Assembly: GCA_963727915.1 (NCBI GenBank)
Contig: CAVSID010000001.1
Span: 434,001 to 498,000 of the forward strand
Reading direction: 5' to 3'
From: CAWAND01 sp963727915
GTDB lineage: Bacteria; Chloroflexota; Anaerolineae; Anaerolineales; E44-bin32
Length of the DNA: 64,000 nucleotides
Shown: in pieces, positions 37,169 to 44,884 of the stretch
Position numbering within the stretch: the stretch's first letter is position 1
How the letters are laid out: each line of letters opens with the position of its first letter
Made by a program: the position numbers and the translations under genes
The notes under the pieces: model-generated
Databases searched by the model: none
The model's input: only the letters and a program-made list of their open reading frames with translations
Told to the model about the DNA's origin: nothing

Positions 37169-37505
37169 TCGGCCTTCCCCGCCGCCCACCCTCGGCAGCT
37201 CAAGCAATGGATGCCCCCTGGACCCGACTTCTCGGGTGGAAGAGGGAAGGCGAGTCCAAACCAACCGGTCCGGCAGCGACCGAACAAGGGGCGAACGAAA
37301 TCCCTGATCCCTCCTCAAAGAACCGCTGGATCGGATTATCATTAGAAGGGTTGCGAGCGTAGACACCTGGACCCAAATCCGTGGGGAGCGCTCACCAAGG
37401 CAGCTGGTCATCTAGCACAGCCCGCCGCCGGCGCGCAGGGCACGCTGGCGGCGTTCTGGAACACACGCATCCCGTCCAACATGGCACTCGAAAGGAGCCC
37501 ATCTC
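37169..37505. other. 337-bp intergenic region, no gene seen
   Basis: Between the CPBP and GAPDH genes. No coding frame with a recognisable protein, no tRNA and no strong hairpin. An SD (AAAGGAG) lies just before the GAPDH start. The GAPDH promoter must lie here but no convincing -35/-10 pair was found. Confidence 0.5.
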
Positions 37506-38504
37506 ATGGCAAATGTAGCAATCAATGGTCTTGGCCGCATCGGACGCGCAGCCTTCAAGGTTATCCTTGACACGCCGGGGCTGGAACTGGTGGCTGTCAA
37601 TGACATCGTCCCTGTGGAAAACATCGCCTACTTGTTGAAATACGACACGGTCTACGGCCGCTACAACAAGTCGGTCGAGCACAAGGAAGGCGAGCTGGTC
37701 GTCGACGGCAAGTCTGTCAAATTCTTCAGCGAAAGGGACCCCGCCCAACTCCCGTGGAAGTCGCTGGGCGTGGAGGCGGCCTTCGAGTGCACCGGCGTAT
37801 TCACAAAGAAAGCCGATCTCGAGAAGCACCTTCAGGCCGGCGCAAAGCACGTCATCCTGTCGGCACCGACCAAGGAAGCCGAAGTGATGACCATCGTGCA
37901 CGGCGTGAACTCGCCGGAAGGGGACGCTCCGGCGGTCATCTCTTGCGCCAGTTGCACCACCAATTGCATCACACCGGTGGTGGAGATCATGGGCCGGCGG
38001 ATCGGCGTCAAGAAGGCCATCATGACCACGATCCATGCCTACACCTCCACCCAGGCTCTGGTGGACGGGCCCTCCAAGAAGCTTCGCCGGGGACGAGCGG
38101 CCGCGGCCAACTTCGTCCCCACCTCCACCGGCGCTGCCATCGCCACCACCAAAGCCCTCCCCCAGCTCGAAGGTCGCTTCGACGGCGTTGCCATTCGGGC
38201 CCCCATCCCGGTGGGCTCGATCGCCGATATCGTCTTCCTCACCGAGCGTGCGACCACCGTCGACGAAGTCAATGCCATCTTCCGCGAAGAGGCGGCCACC
38301 GAGCGCTATAAGAAGGTGTTGGCCGTCACCGAAGATGAGATCGTGTCTTCCGACATCCTCGGCGACCCCCATGCCTCGATCGTCGATCCGTACATGACTC
38401 AGGTCGTGGACGGCGATATGGTCAAGGTCATGAGCTGGTACGACAATGAATGGGGCTACACCAACCAGATGATCCGCGAAGCCTGCCGCATGCTGGGCGT
38501 GTGA
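37506..38504 (+). CDS. gap: Glyceraldehyde-3-phosphate dehydrogenase, type I
   Basis: Glycolytic enzyme making 1,3-bisphosphoglycerate, 332 residues, intact. NAD-binding start VAINGLGRIGRAAFKVIL, active-site Cys in SCASCTTNCITPV, conserved PTSTGAAIATTKALPQLEG and the C-terminal SWYDNEWGYTNQM. ATG 37506 after AAAGGAG. Followed by a strong terminator. Confidence 0.97.
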   Translation: MANVAINGLGRIGRAAFKVILDTPGLELVAVNDIVPVENIAYLLKYDTVYGRYNKSVEHKEGELVVDGKSVKFFSERDPAQLPWKSLGVEAAFECTGVFTKKADLEKHLQAGAKHVILSAPTKEAEVMTIVHGVNSPEGDAPAVISCASCTTNCITPVVEIMGRRIGVKKAIMTTIHAYTSTQALVDGPSKKLRRGRAAAANFVPTSTGAAIATTKALPQLEGRFDGVAIRAPIPVGSIADIVFLTERATTVDEVNAIFREEAATERYKKVLAVTEDEIVSSDILGDPHASIVDPYMTQVVDGDMVKVMSWYDNEWGYTNQMIREACRMLGV

Positions 38505-38548
38505 TCTCATCCCCCGCGTGGGGGACGCCCAACGGAGCGTACTTAGCC

Positions 38549-38583
38549 AAGGACCGGGGAGAGACTACAACCCCCCGGTCCTT
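38549..38583 (+). terminator. Intrinsic terminator of gap
   Basis: Perfect 11-bp stem AAGGACCGGGG with a 13-nt loop, followed by CCTTTTCCCC, 45 bp after the gap stop codon. Confidence 0.8.
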
Positions 38584-38639
38584 CCTTTTCCCCTCCCAGC
38601 CTTGCTCCCCGAGCCCGGACCAGCCGCTCAAATTGCCTC

Positions 38640-38692
38640 TTGACAGAACAGCACGTTTGTTCTATTGTGGGGCCACTCAGAACACCTGTTCT
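38640..38692 (+). promoter_or_regulatory. Promoter with tandem AGAACA/TGTTCT (LexA-like) operators
   Basis: TTGACA (38640-38645), 17-bp spacer, TATTGT (38663-38668). The spacer holds AGAACA-N7-TGTTCT (38645-38663), and AGAACA-CC-TGTTCT lies at 38679-38692 just after the start site. The second contains GAAC-N4-GTTC, the core of the Bacillus-type SOS box. The arrangement is that of a repressed promoter. Confidence 0.7.
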
Positions 38693-38706
38693 ACAGGAGG
38701 TTTGTC

Positions 38707-39417
38707 ATGTCGGCTATACCGTCCACCCGTAGGAACACGATCTTCGCCCCCGATTGGCGCGGCATGCTTCGCAGCGCCATCCGCCAGGCACCGGCCCAAC
38801 GCGGCCTCATCTTTGGCGCCATCCTGGTCGTTGCTCTGGTAGCCTTCGAAACCTTCAACTTCAGCACCACTCAGTTCGCCCTCAGCGACTTGTTGGGGGA
38901 CTTCGCCTTCGCCGGCATCGGCTGGGCCACCATCCTGGCGCTGGCCTTCTGCAGCATCGACTTCGCCGGCATCGCTCGGCTGCTCACGCCCGAGACCGGA
39001 CACAAAGCCCCCGCCGAGGTTTGGTATCTGCTCGTCGCGTGGCTCCTGGGCGCTACCATGAATGCCATGCTCACCTGGTGGTCGGTCTCCCTGGCCCTTA
39101 TCCAACACCAGGGGCTGGGAAATGAGGTACTGGGGCGGACCGCCCTGCTGAACAGCGTCCCCGTCTTCATCGCAGCCTTAGTGTGGCTCATCCGTGTACT
39201 TCTCATCGGCAGTTTAACCCTGACCGGCGAGCGCCTATTCAGCCTCGGGCAACGCCAGTCCGCAAAGCTGCAGGCCCGGCCGACGTCTGCCAGGCCGGTG
39301 ACGGCTGCCGCGTCAACGGCTCCCAGCGGCGCCACCTCCCGCCCTCGACCTGCCCCCAGGCGCGAGCCTGCCTACACACCGGACCAGATGGTCGCGCGGG
39401 CCCGGACCCGCCGCTAG
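38707..39417 (+). CDS. Polytopic membrane protein, unrecognised
   Basis: 236 residues. About four hydrophobic segments between residues 35 and 175 (FGAILVVALVAFETF, IGWATILALAFCSIDF, WYLLVAWLLGATMNAML, VFIAALVWLIRVLLIGSL), then a basic Pro/Ala/Arg-rich tail of about 55 residues that is probably cytoplasmic. SD AGGAGG lies 6 nt before ATG 38707. No family recognised. The promoter carries LexA-like operators, so DNA-damage control is possible. Confidence 0.7.
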   Translation: MSAIPSTRRNTIFAPDWRGMLRSAIRQAPAQRGLIFGAILVVALVAFETFNFSTTQFALSDLLGDFAFAGIGWATILALAFCSIDFAGIARLLTPETGHKAPAEVWYLLVAWLLGATMNAMLTWWSVSLALIQHQGLGNEVLGRTALLNSVPVFIAALVWLIRVLLIGSLTLTGERLFSLGQRQSAKLQARPTSARPVTAAASTAPSGATSRPRPAPRREPAYTPDQMVARARTRR

Positions 39418-39420
39418 GCG

Positions 39421-40164
39421 ATGACAACCATCACCGGGAGGGGAACAACTCCCGGTCGAGGGGCCCTGCGGCGGCCTTCGGGCCCACAGGGCCCCTCGCA
39501 TTCTCTGCTCACAACGACAGTCCCAGTTGCGCTCCTGGTGATCCTGGCCTTCGCCACCGGCAGCGCCTGGTCATCGCTGAGGCCGGCAATGGCAGCCCTC
39601 ACCGGAGCGGCTGATCCGCCCTCCGGCGTCCCTGAATCGGCCAGCTTCGATCCAACCCGGCTTTCGACGGCTTTCACCCCCCAGGTCATGCGCTGGGAGC
39701 AGCACATCCAGCGTTGGGCCATTGAAAGTGGCCTAAATCCCAATCTGATTGCGGCAGTGATGCAGATTGAATCCTGCGGAGACCCTGGCGCCCAATCTCC
39801 ATCCGGCGCGTTGGGGCTGTTCCAGGTCATGCCCTACCATTTCCTTGCCGGCGACAACCCACTCGACCCCGACACGAATGCCCTTCGGGGGCTCACTTAC
39901 CTTTCCATCGGCTACGACCTTGCCAAGGGAGATTCCGACTTGGCCTTGGCCGGCTATAACGGGGGCCACGGCCTGATAGGCATGCCCCCCCGCCAATGGC
40001 CTGAAGAAACGCAGCGCTACGTCGCCTGGGGAGGTGGCCTGCTTAACGACATCGCCAGCGGCCGAGTGCCGAGCCCAACACTCTCCCGCTGGCTCCAAGC
40101 CGGCGGCGACTCGCTGTGCTCACAGGCGCAGCTCGCCAGCCATTCATGGTTCGAAAACCCCTAG
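39421..40164 (+). CDS. Lytic transglycosylase (SLT/goose-lysozyme-like domain)
   Basis: Peptidoglycan-cleaving enzyme, up to 247 residues. Signal or anchor near VPVALLVILAFATGSAW; the SLT domain starts at AIESGLNPNLIAAVMQIES with the catalytic Glu in that last segment, then SPSGALGLFQVMPYHF and YNGG. The start is doubtful: the first 26 codons from ATG 39421 run through a strong hairpin (39458-39497) and look non-coding; GTG 39538 is an alternative. It converges on the histidine kinase gene with a few bases of overlap. Confidence 0.82.
   Translation: MTTITGRGTTPGRGALRRPSGPQGPSHSLLTTTVPVALLVILAFATGSAWSSLRPAMAALTGAADPPSGVPESASFDPTRLSTAFTPQVMRWEQHIQRWAIESGLNPNLIAAVMQIESCGDPGAQSPSGALGLFQVMPYHFLAGDNPLDPDTNALRGLTYLSIGYDLAKGDSDLALAGYNGGHGLIGMPPRQWPEETQRYVAWGGGLLNDIASGRVPSPTLSRWLQAGGDSLCSQAQLASHSWFENP
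39458..39497 (+). terminator. Strong hairpin inside the annotated 5' end of the transglycosylase gene
   Basis: Perfect 11-bp stem GAGGGGCCCTG with an 18-nt loop, 40 bp after the stop of the membrane protein gene. No T tract follows. It is probably the end of the upstream transcript or a leader structure. Confidence 0.5.
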
Positions 40165-41645
40165 CCCGTATCCGCCGCCTCGGCTTCGGGCTTCCTTCCG
40201 CCCCCTCCAGCCTGTTGCCCCTTTCCATCCTGAACCGCAAATCCACTCCCCACCAGATCTCCGTCTGAGTTGGCATGCGTCTCTGTAAATCTGGGCAACC
40301 ACACTGAAAACGTCGTCCCCTGGGCGGGGTCCGACGCCACCTCGATATTTCCGCCATGGCTGCGTGTGATCCAATAGGCAATCGACAAACCAAGTCCTGC
40401 CCCGCCGCCTTTCGATCTCTGGCGGGACGTGTCCGACCGGTAGAAACGTTCGAAGACGTGCGGAAGATCCTCAGCGGGAATGCCAGGGCCGGTATCGGTG
40501 ACAGTCAGGCGAGCCCACTCACCAACACATGCCAGTCCGATGTCAACCTGCCCCCCCTTGGCCGTGTACTGGATCGCGTTGGAGACGATGTTGAGCAGGA
40601 CCTGCTTCAGCCTGTCCCGGTCCCCGATGACCCGAGCCTGGTCTTCCCGGCCGATCCGCAGTTCGACCTTGTCTTGCGCCAGCATCTTGCCTTCTTTGAA
40701 GACATCCAGGAGCAGCGTGTCAAGTTCGACGACTTCATGCGCCAGCGGCAGCCGGCCGGACTCGGCTTGTGCCAGAATCAACAGATCATTCACCAGACGC
40801 GTCATGCGCTTGACTTCCGAGTCAATGGCTTCCATCGATTCTTGATCCGGCGACGAAAGCCGTCGAAGCAGATCCAGGTTACCTCGGATGGCGGTCAAAG
40901 GTGTGCGCAGCTCATGTGAAACATCGGCCAGGAATCGGCGCTGGACCTCAAACAAACGCTCAAGCCGTTCCAGCGTTTCGTTGAAAGCCAAGATCAGCCG
41001 CCCCGCTTCGTCTTTGCCAGCACCGAACTCGGGAATTCGCCGCGAGAGATCGTCCGCCCGCGTGATCTGCAGGGCGGTCTCCGTCACCCGGTCGAGCGGC
41101 CGCAGGGCCGCTCGCGCCGTCGTCCAACCCACCAGGGCGGCGATGATCAGCGAGCTCAAGCCACCACCGATTAGGACGATCAGCAGAAGTCGCTGCGCCT
41201 GGTCAACCGGCGAAAGGGAGGTGGCCAGTTGAAGATAACCGACCACATGCTCCCTCTCGGCACCCAGAACGGGGACAGTCAGGACACGCATGTGCGTCCC
41301 GTTCATGCTGATGGTAGAGAATGTGCGGACGGTATCGGCGAGCTGGTCGGGGTCAAATGCATGGCCGATGTCGGGGACGTTGGCCGATTGGTTCCGCAGG
41401 CCAGCCTGACTGTCCCAGACCTGCACATAAACGTTGGTGGTCAGATCGAGAGCGCGTAGGGTAAAGGCCAGCGTGTCCGACGACTGGCTGGCAAGCAGGA
41501 TATCCTCGGCTGTCTTCGACAGGGTGTCGTCGGCCTGCCGTACCATACTCAACGACACGATTGAGTACACGGCCGACCCGAACAGGATGAGGACCACGCC
41601 CAATACGCTCGTATACCAGACCGTCAGGCGGCCGCGCAGGGTCAA
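40161..41645 (-). CDS. Sensor histidine kinase
   Basis: 494 residues. Two membrane helices (residues about 12-34 and 160-183) flank an extracytoplasmic sensor of about 125 residues. Then HAMP (AALRPLDRVTETALQIT), dimerisation/phosphoacceptor HisKA with H in FLADVSHELRTPLTAIRGN, and the ATPase with N box LLNIVSNAIQYT, G1 VTDTGPGIPAEDL, F box FERFYRSD and G2 GGAGLGLSIAYWI. OmpR-partner class. The start is TTG 41645, overlapping the regulator stop (TTGA). The signal is unknown. Confidence 0.92.
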   Translation of the reverse strand: MTLRGRLTVWYTSVLGVVLILFGSAVYSIVSLSMVRQADDTLSKTAEDILLASQSSDTLAFTLRALDLTTNVYVQVWDSQAGLRNQSANVPDIGHAFDPDQLADTVRTFSTISMNGTHMRVLTVPVLGAEREHVVGYLQLATSLSPVDQAQRLLLIVLIGGGLSSLIIAALVGWTTARAALRPLDRVTETALQITRADDLSRRIPEFGAGKDEAGRLILAFNETLERLERLFEVQRRFLADVSHELRTPLTAIRGNLDLLRRLSSPDQESMEAIDSEVKRMTRLVNDLLILAQAESGRLPLAHEVVELDTLLLDVFKEGKMLAQDKVELRIGREDQARVIGDRDRLKQVLLNIVSNAIQYTAKGGQVDIGLACVGEWARLTVTDTGPGIPAEDLPHVFERFYRSDTSRQRSKGGGAGLGLSIAYWITRSHGGNIEVASDPAQGTTFSVWLPRFTETHANSDGDLVGSGFAVQDGKGQQAGGGGRKPEAEAADTG

Positions 41646-42322
41646 GCCGGCTCCCTCAGGACATACCCCACGCCGCGGACGGTGTGGATCAGGCGAGACT
41701 CCCCGCCGGCCTCCAGCTTCTGCCGTAGGTAACGAACGTACACTTCGATAATGTTGCTCTCCCCGCCGAAGTCATAGCTCCACACCCGGTCGAAGATCAC
41801 ATCCCGGGTGAGCACCTGGCGCGGATGGCGCATGAACAGCTCAAGCAGCTCGTATTCTTTGGCAGTCAGATCCACCGGACGCTCCCCTCGGAAGGCCTGG
41901 TGGGTGCCTGTGTCGAGCTTGAGGTCAACATAGTTTAGAACTGGAGGCACTTCGGATTTGGTCCTGCGGAGCAGCGCGCGGATGCGGGCTAGAAGCTCGT
42001 CGAGCGCAAATGGCTTGACCAAATAGTCATCCGCCCCGGCATCCAAACCCCGCACACGATCTTCGACGGCATCTTTGGCCGTCAGCATCAGGATTGGGAT
42101 CTCGCCCGTTTGCCGGAGCTGCCGGCAGACTTCCAGGCCGTCCAGCTCGGGGAGCATGACATCCAGCACAACCAGGTCCGGCGGCGATGACTCCGCCAGA
42201 TCAAGCCCGGTCTCACCATCCAGGGCCGACTTGACGTCGTAGCCCTCGTAGGTCAATCCCCGTTTCAGAAACTGGACAATGCGCTCTTCGTCTTCGATCA
42301 CCAGAATGGTCTCGCGGATCAC
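41642..42322 (-). CDS. OmpR/PhoB-family response regulator
   Basis: About 226 residues. Receiver domain: acidic pair in ILVIEDEERIV, phosphorylated Asp in DLVVLDVMLPELDGLEV, Lys in DYLVKPFALDELL. C-terminal winged helix: VDLTAKEYELLELFMRHPRQ and YVRYLRQKLEAGGESRLI with RGVGYVL. GTG 42322 is chosen because the receiver starts right after it; the longer open frame runs into the rplL terminator. First gene of the two-gene operon with the kinase. Confidence 0.92.
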   Translation of the reverse strand: MIRETILVIEDEERIVQFLKRGLTYEGYDVKSALDGETGLDLAESSPPDLVVLDVMLPELDGLEVCRQLRQTGEIPILMLTAKDAVEDRVRGLDAGADDYLVKPFALDELLARIRALLRRTKSEVPPVLNYVDLKLDTGTHQAFRGERPVDLTAKEYELLELFMRHPRQVLTRDVIFDRVWSYDFGGESNIIEVYVRYLRQKLEAGGESRLIHTVRGVGYVLREPA

Positions 42323-42378
42323 ATCCTCACTCGCGAAACTATAACACACACTACCTGCCGCCTCTTGCGCCAGCCAAA

Positions 42379-42404
42379 AGAGCCGCCCACGTTGGGGCGG
42401 CTCT
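42379..42404 (-). terminator. Intrinsic terminator of rplJL
   Basis: On the minus strand a 10-bp stem AGAGCCGCCC with a short loop, followed by TTTTGG. It lies 29 bp after the rplL stop. Confidence 0.75.
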
Positions 42405-42432
42405 CTCATTCACAAACACATTGTACCCGAGC

Positions 42433-42816
42433 TTATGACAGAGCGACGGTTGCTCCGGCAGCTTCGAGCTTGCTCTTGGCGTCCTGGGCAAGATCCTTGG
42501 CGGCGGCCTCCAGCACCTTGGCATCCGCAGTCTCCGCCAGGTCCTTGGCGTCCTTTAGCCCAAGCGACGTGATCTGCCGAATGGCCTTGATGACGTCGAT
42601 CTTCTTTGGTCCGACATCCTTGATGACCACGTCGAACTCGGTCTGCTCTTCGGCCGCCTCGCCTGCGCCAGCCGCCCCGCCGGCCGGCATGGCCGCCATT
42701 GCCACTGGGGCAGCGGCGGAGACACCCCACTTCTCTTCCAGCATCTCGGTGAGCTCAGCCGCTTCCAGCACCGTCAGCTTGCTCAGTTCATCAACCAATT
42801 TCTCAAGATCTGCCAT
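42433..42816 (-). CDS. rplL: Ribosomal protein L7/L12
   Basis: Stalk protein of the large subunit that recruits translation factors; 127 residues. N-terminal dimerisation part LEKLVDELSKLTVLEAAELT, Ala/Gly-rich hinge near residues 36-54, and C-terminal EFDVVIKDVGPKKIDVIKAI and LKDAKDLAETADAKVLEAA. SD AGGAGAAACGCG before the ATG. It follows rplJ with a 52-bp gap holding a CRP-type palindrome. Confidence 0.97.
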   Translation of the reverse strand: MADLEKLVDELSKLTVLEAAELTEMLEEKWGVSAAAPVAMAAMPAGGAAGAGEAAEEQTEFDVVIKDVGPKKIDVIKAIRQITSLGLKDAKDLAETADAKVLEAAAKDLAQDAKSKLEAAGATVALS

Positions 42817-42839
42817 GATCGCGTTTCTCCTAAATTCCT

Positions 42840-42859
42840 TTTGTGCGGATTTTCACAAA
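42840..42859. promoter_or_regulatory. CRP/FNR-type palindrome (one mismatch) between rplJ and rplL
   Basis: TTTGTGC-GGATTT-TCACAAA, differing from the other copies by one base in one arm. It lies within the rplJ-rplL gap, where a promoter is not required; a transcript hairpin is an alternative reading. Confidence 0.35.
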
Positions 42860-42868
42860 GTCGACCGG

Positions 42869-43409
42869 CTAGCCGGCTTCTGCTGCCGGCGCGCCGGTGT
42901 CGGCGTAGGCTTTGACGACGTTGACAACCTGCCGCACCGAGCTAGCTATCACGCTCGCCACACGTCGGCCAGGCGCCTTCAAGCACACCCAAGAACTGGG
43001 CCTGCACCACTGGCAGCGGCGGCAGATTCGCCAGCCGTTCAACCTGCGCCTGCGAGAAGACCTGCCCCTCGACGATTGCTCCCTTGACCTTGAGCAGCTC
43101 GCCTTCTTTGGCCAGATCCACAATCGCTTTGGCCACTGCCGGGATGTCATCGGTGGCGAACCCGATCGCCGTCGTGCCTTCGAAGGCACCTTCGGGCGTG
43201 CCCAACCCGGCTTCCTCTAGAACCAGCTTCATCAAGCTGTTCTTGACAATGTGGAACTCGCCGCCCACTTCGCGCAATTTCTTGCGCAACCCTTCCAGAT
43301 CGGTCACTGTGACGCCGGAATAGCTTGTGAGCACGTGCCCTCGGCTGCCCTCGATCAGGCGCCGGTATTCCTCCACCAGCTCTTTCTTTCGTTCCTTGGT
43401 GATGGCCAA
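42869..43409 (-). CDS. rplJ: Ribosomal protein L10, frameshifted near its end
   Basis: Anchors L7/L12 to the ribosome and represses its own operon. About 180 codons. TTG 43409 is used (AITKERKKELVEEYRRLIEG follows), with GGGAGG upstream; the TTG at 43430 would overlap that SD. Conserved blocks: SYSGVTVTDLEGLRKKLRE, FHIVKNSLMKLVLEEAG, AIGFATDDIPAVAKAIVDLA. A +1 shift near 42960 precedes the end RVASVIASSVRQVVNVVKAY. An L10 leader precedes it. Confidence 0.93.
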
Positions 43410-43438
43410 GTGAGCCTTACCTCCCTTCAAAACAAAAT

Positions 43439-43568
43439 GTCTTTGCTTCGCGCTTAAGGCCTCAGCAAAGACACCTTCGGCACACCGAACAGGGTGCGGA
43501 GCGCCGCTTGGTCTTCACCTCGGCAGGAGATTAAGCCCCGAAGGGCACCTGCTGTCTGGGGCGAAGCA
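43439..43568 (-). promoter_or_regulatory. L10 leader with attenuator hairpin
   Basis: The minus strand carries the conserved core of the bacterial L10 leader: GACAGCAGGTGC, a TTCG-capped stem, CTTAATC and CCTGCCGAGGTG (43516-43556). Downstream, GTCTTTGCT pairs with AGCAAAGAC (43439-43472) and is followed by ATTTTGTTTTG, an intrinsic terminator directly before the rplJ SD. Known function of the element: binding of L10(L12)4 to repress rplJL. Confidence 0.85.
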
Positions 43569-43574
43569 GCTCGT

Positions 43575-43583
43575 ATTGTATCA
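43575..43583 (-). promoter_or_regulatory. Extended -10 promoter of rplJL
   Basis: TG-A-TACAAT on the minus strand, giving a start site near 43568, right at the 5' end of the L10 leader. It gives rplJL a promoter separate from rplKA. Confidence 0.55.
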
Positions 43584-43586
43584 GGC

Positions 43587-43610
43587 CCACCCCCATTCGC
43601 CTAGGGGTGG
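43587..43610 (-). terminator. Hairpin between rplA and rplJ
   Basis: Seven-bp stem CCACCCC/GGGGTGG with a ten-base loop, 11 bp after the rplA stop and directly upstream of the rplJ -10. No T tract; probably partial termination or processing. Confidence 0.4.
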
Positions 43611-43620
43611 AGTCTGAGAT

Positions 43621-44325
43621 CTACATCGCCAACGCCGATGCCGGGTCGACCTTGATACCCGGTCCCATGGTAGTCGTCACGGTCACATTGCGTACGTATG
43701 CGCCTTTGGCCGACGCCGGCCTGGCATGGCGTACCGCCTCCATAAGCGCCGCGAAATTCTCCACCAAGTGCTGGGCTTCGAAGGATGCCTTGCCAATCGG
43801 CACATGCAAATTGGCCGTGCGGTCGAGACGGAACTCCACCCGACCTGACTTCAATTCGTCGATCACGCGACCGAGATCGTCACCGGGAACAACGGTGCCG
43901 GCTTTCGGATTGGGCATCAGGCCACGCGGCCCCAGGATCTTCCCCAGTCTGCCGACCTGCCCCATCATCTCGGGAACAGCGACCGTCGCATCAAAATCGG
44001 TCCAGCCCTCTTGTATCTTCTTGATCAGATCAGAATCCGCCACATAATCGGCACCGGCGTCTTTGGCAGCCCGCGCCGCTTCGCCCTCGGCGAACACCAC
44101 CACGCGCACCGTCTTGCCCAGCCCATGGGGCATCATCACCGTCTCACGCACCTGCTGCTCTGCATGACGCGGATCAACGCCCAACCTAATGTGGACTTCA
44201 ACGGTCTCATCGAACTTGGCGAAGGCGTTCTTCTTGGCTAGGGCCAGCGCCTCTTCGGGGGCGTACAGTTGGTTGTTATCGATGGCTGCGGCAGCTTCGG
44301 TGTACTTCTTTCCATGCTTCGACAT
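43621..44325 (-). CDS. rplA: Ribosomal protein L1
   Basis: L1-stalk protein, 234 residues, intact. FDETVEVHIRLGVDPRHAEQ near residue 39, VMMPHGLGKTVRVVVFAEGE, VGRLGKILGPRGLMPNPKAG, GRVEFRLDRTANLHVPIGK. ATG 44325 follows AAGGAGATCTGAGC; the open frame upstream is not conserved. It follows rplK in the usual order. Confidence 0.97.
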   Translation of the reverse strand: MSKHGKKYTEAAAAIDNNQLYAPEEALALAKKNAFAKFDETVEVHIRLGVDPRHAEQQVRETVMMPHGLGKTVRVVVFAEGEAARAAKDAGADYVADSDLIKKIQEGWTDFDATVAVPEMMGQVGRLGKILGPRGLMPNPKAGTVVPGDDLGRVIDELKSGRVEFRLDRTANLHVPIGKASFEAQHLVENFAALMEAVRHARPASAKGAYVRNVTVTTTMGPGIKVDPASALAM

Positions 44326-44388
44326 GCTCAGATCTCCTTGTGGTGCAAGCGGGTGGCCTCGTGGGGCACCCTCCCACATCTCAGATGG

Positions 44389-44817
44389 TCAATCGCTGAC
44401 GACAATCCCCATGTTCCGGGCCGTGCCTTCCACCTGGCGCATCGCCCCTTCGATGTCGACCGCATTCAGGTCCGGCATTTTCACTTCGGCGATCTCGCGA
44501 ACTTGCGCCCGGGTTACCTTGCCGACTTTCTCGCGATTGGGCTCGGCCGACCCCTTCTCCACGCCGGCTGCCTTTCGCAGCAATACAGCCGTCGGCGGGG
44601 TCTTCAGGATGAATGTGAATGAACCATCCTGATAGATGGTGATTTCAGCCGGGATGATTTCGCCAGGTTTGTTCGATGTCCGGGCGTTGTACTCCTTACA
44701 GAAACCCATCAGGTTGATGCCGTGGGGTGCCAGCGCCGGTCCGATGGGGGGCGCCGGGTTGGCCTTGCCCGCCTCGATCTGCAATCGAACAACTGCTTTG
44801 ACTTTCTTGGTTGCCAC
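44389..44817 (-). CDS. rplK: Ribosomal protein L11
   Basis: Part of the GTPase-associated centre, 142 residues. VKAVVRLQIEAGKANPAPPI then GPALAPHGINLMGFCKEYNA, and the C-terminal LNAVDIEGAMRQVEGTARNM. SD GGAGGAGAATGAACC before the ATG. Follows nusG. Confidence 0.97.
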   Translation of the reverse strand: MATKKVKAVVRLQIEAGKANPAPPIGPALAPHGINLMGFCKEYNARTSNKPGEIIPAEITIYQDGSFTFILKTPPTAVLLRKAAGVEKGSAEPNREKVGKVTRAQVREIAEVKMPDLNAVDIEGAMRQVEGTARNMGIVVSD

Positions 44818-44884
44818 GGTTCATTCTCCTCCAGTGGTGCCAGCGGGCAGCTCAGGCCGCCCTCCCACAAAATTGCCAGGCCGG

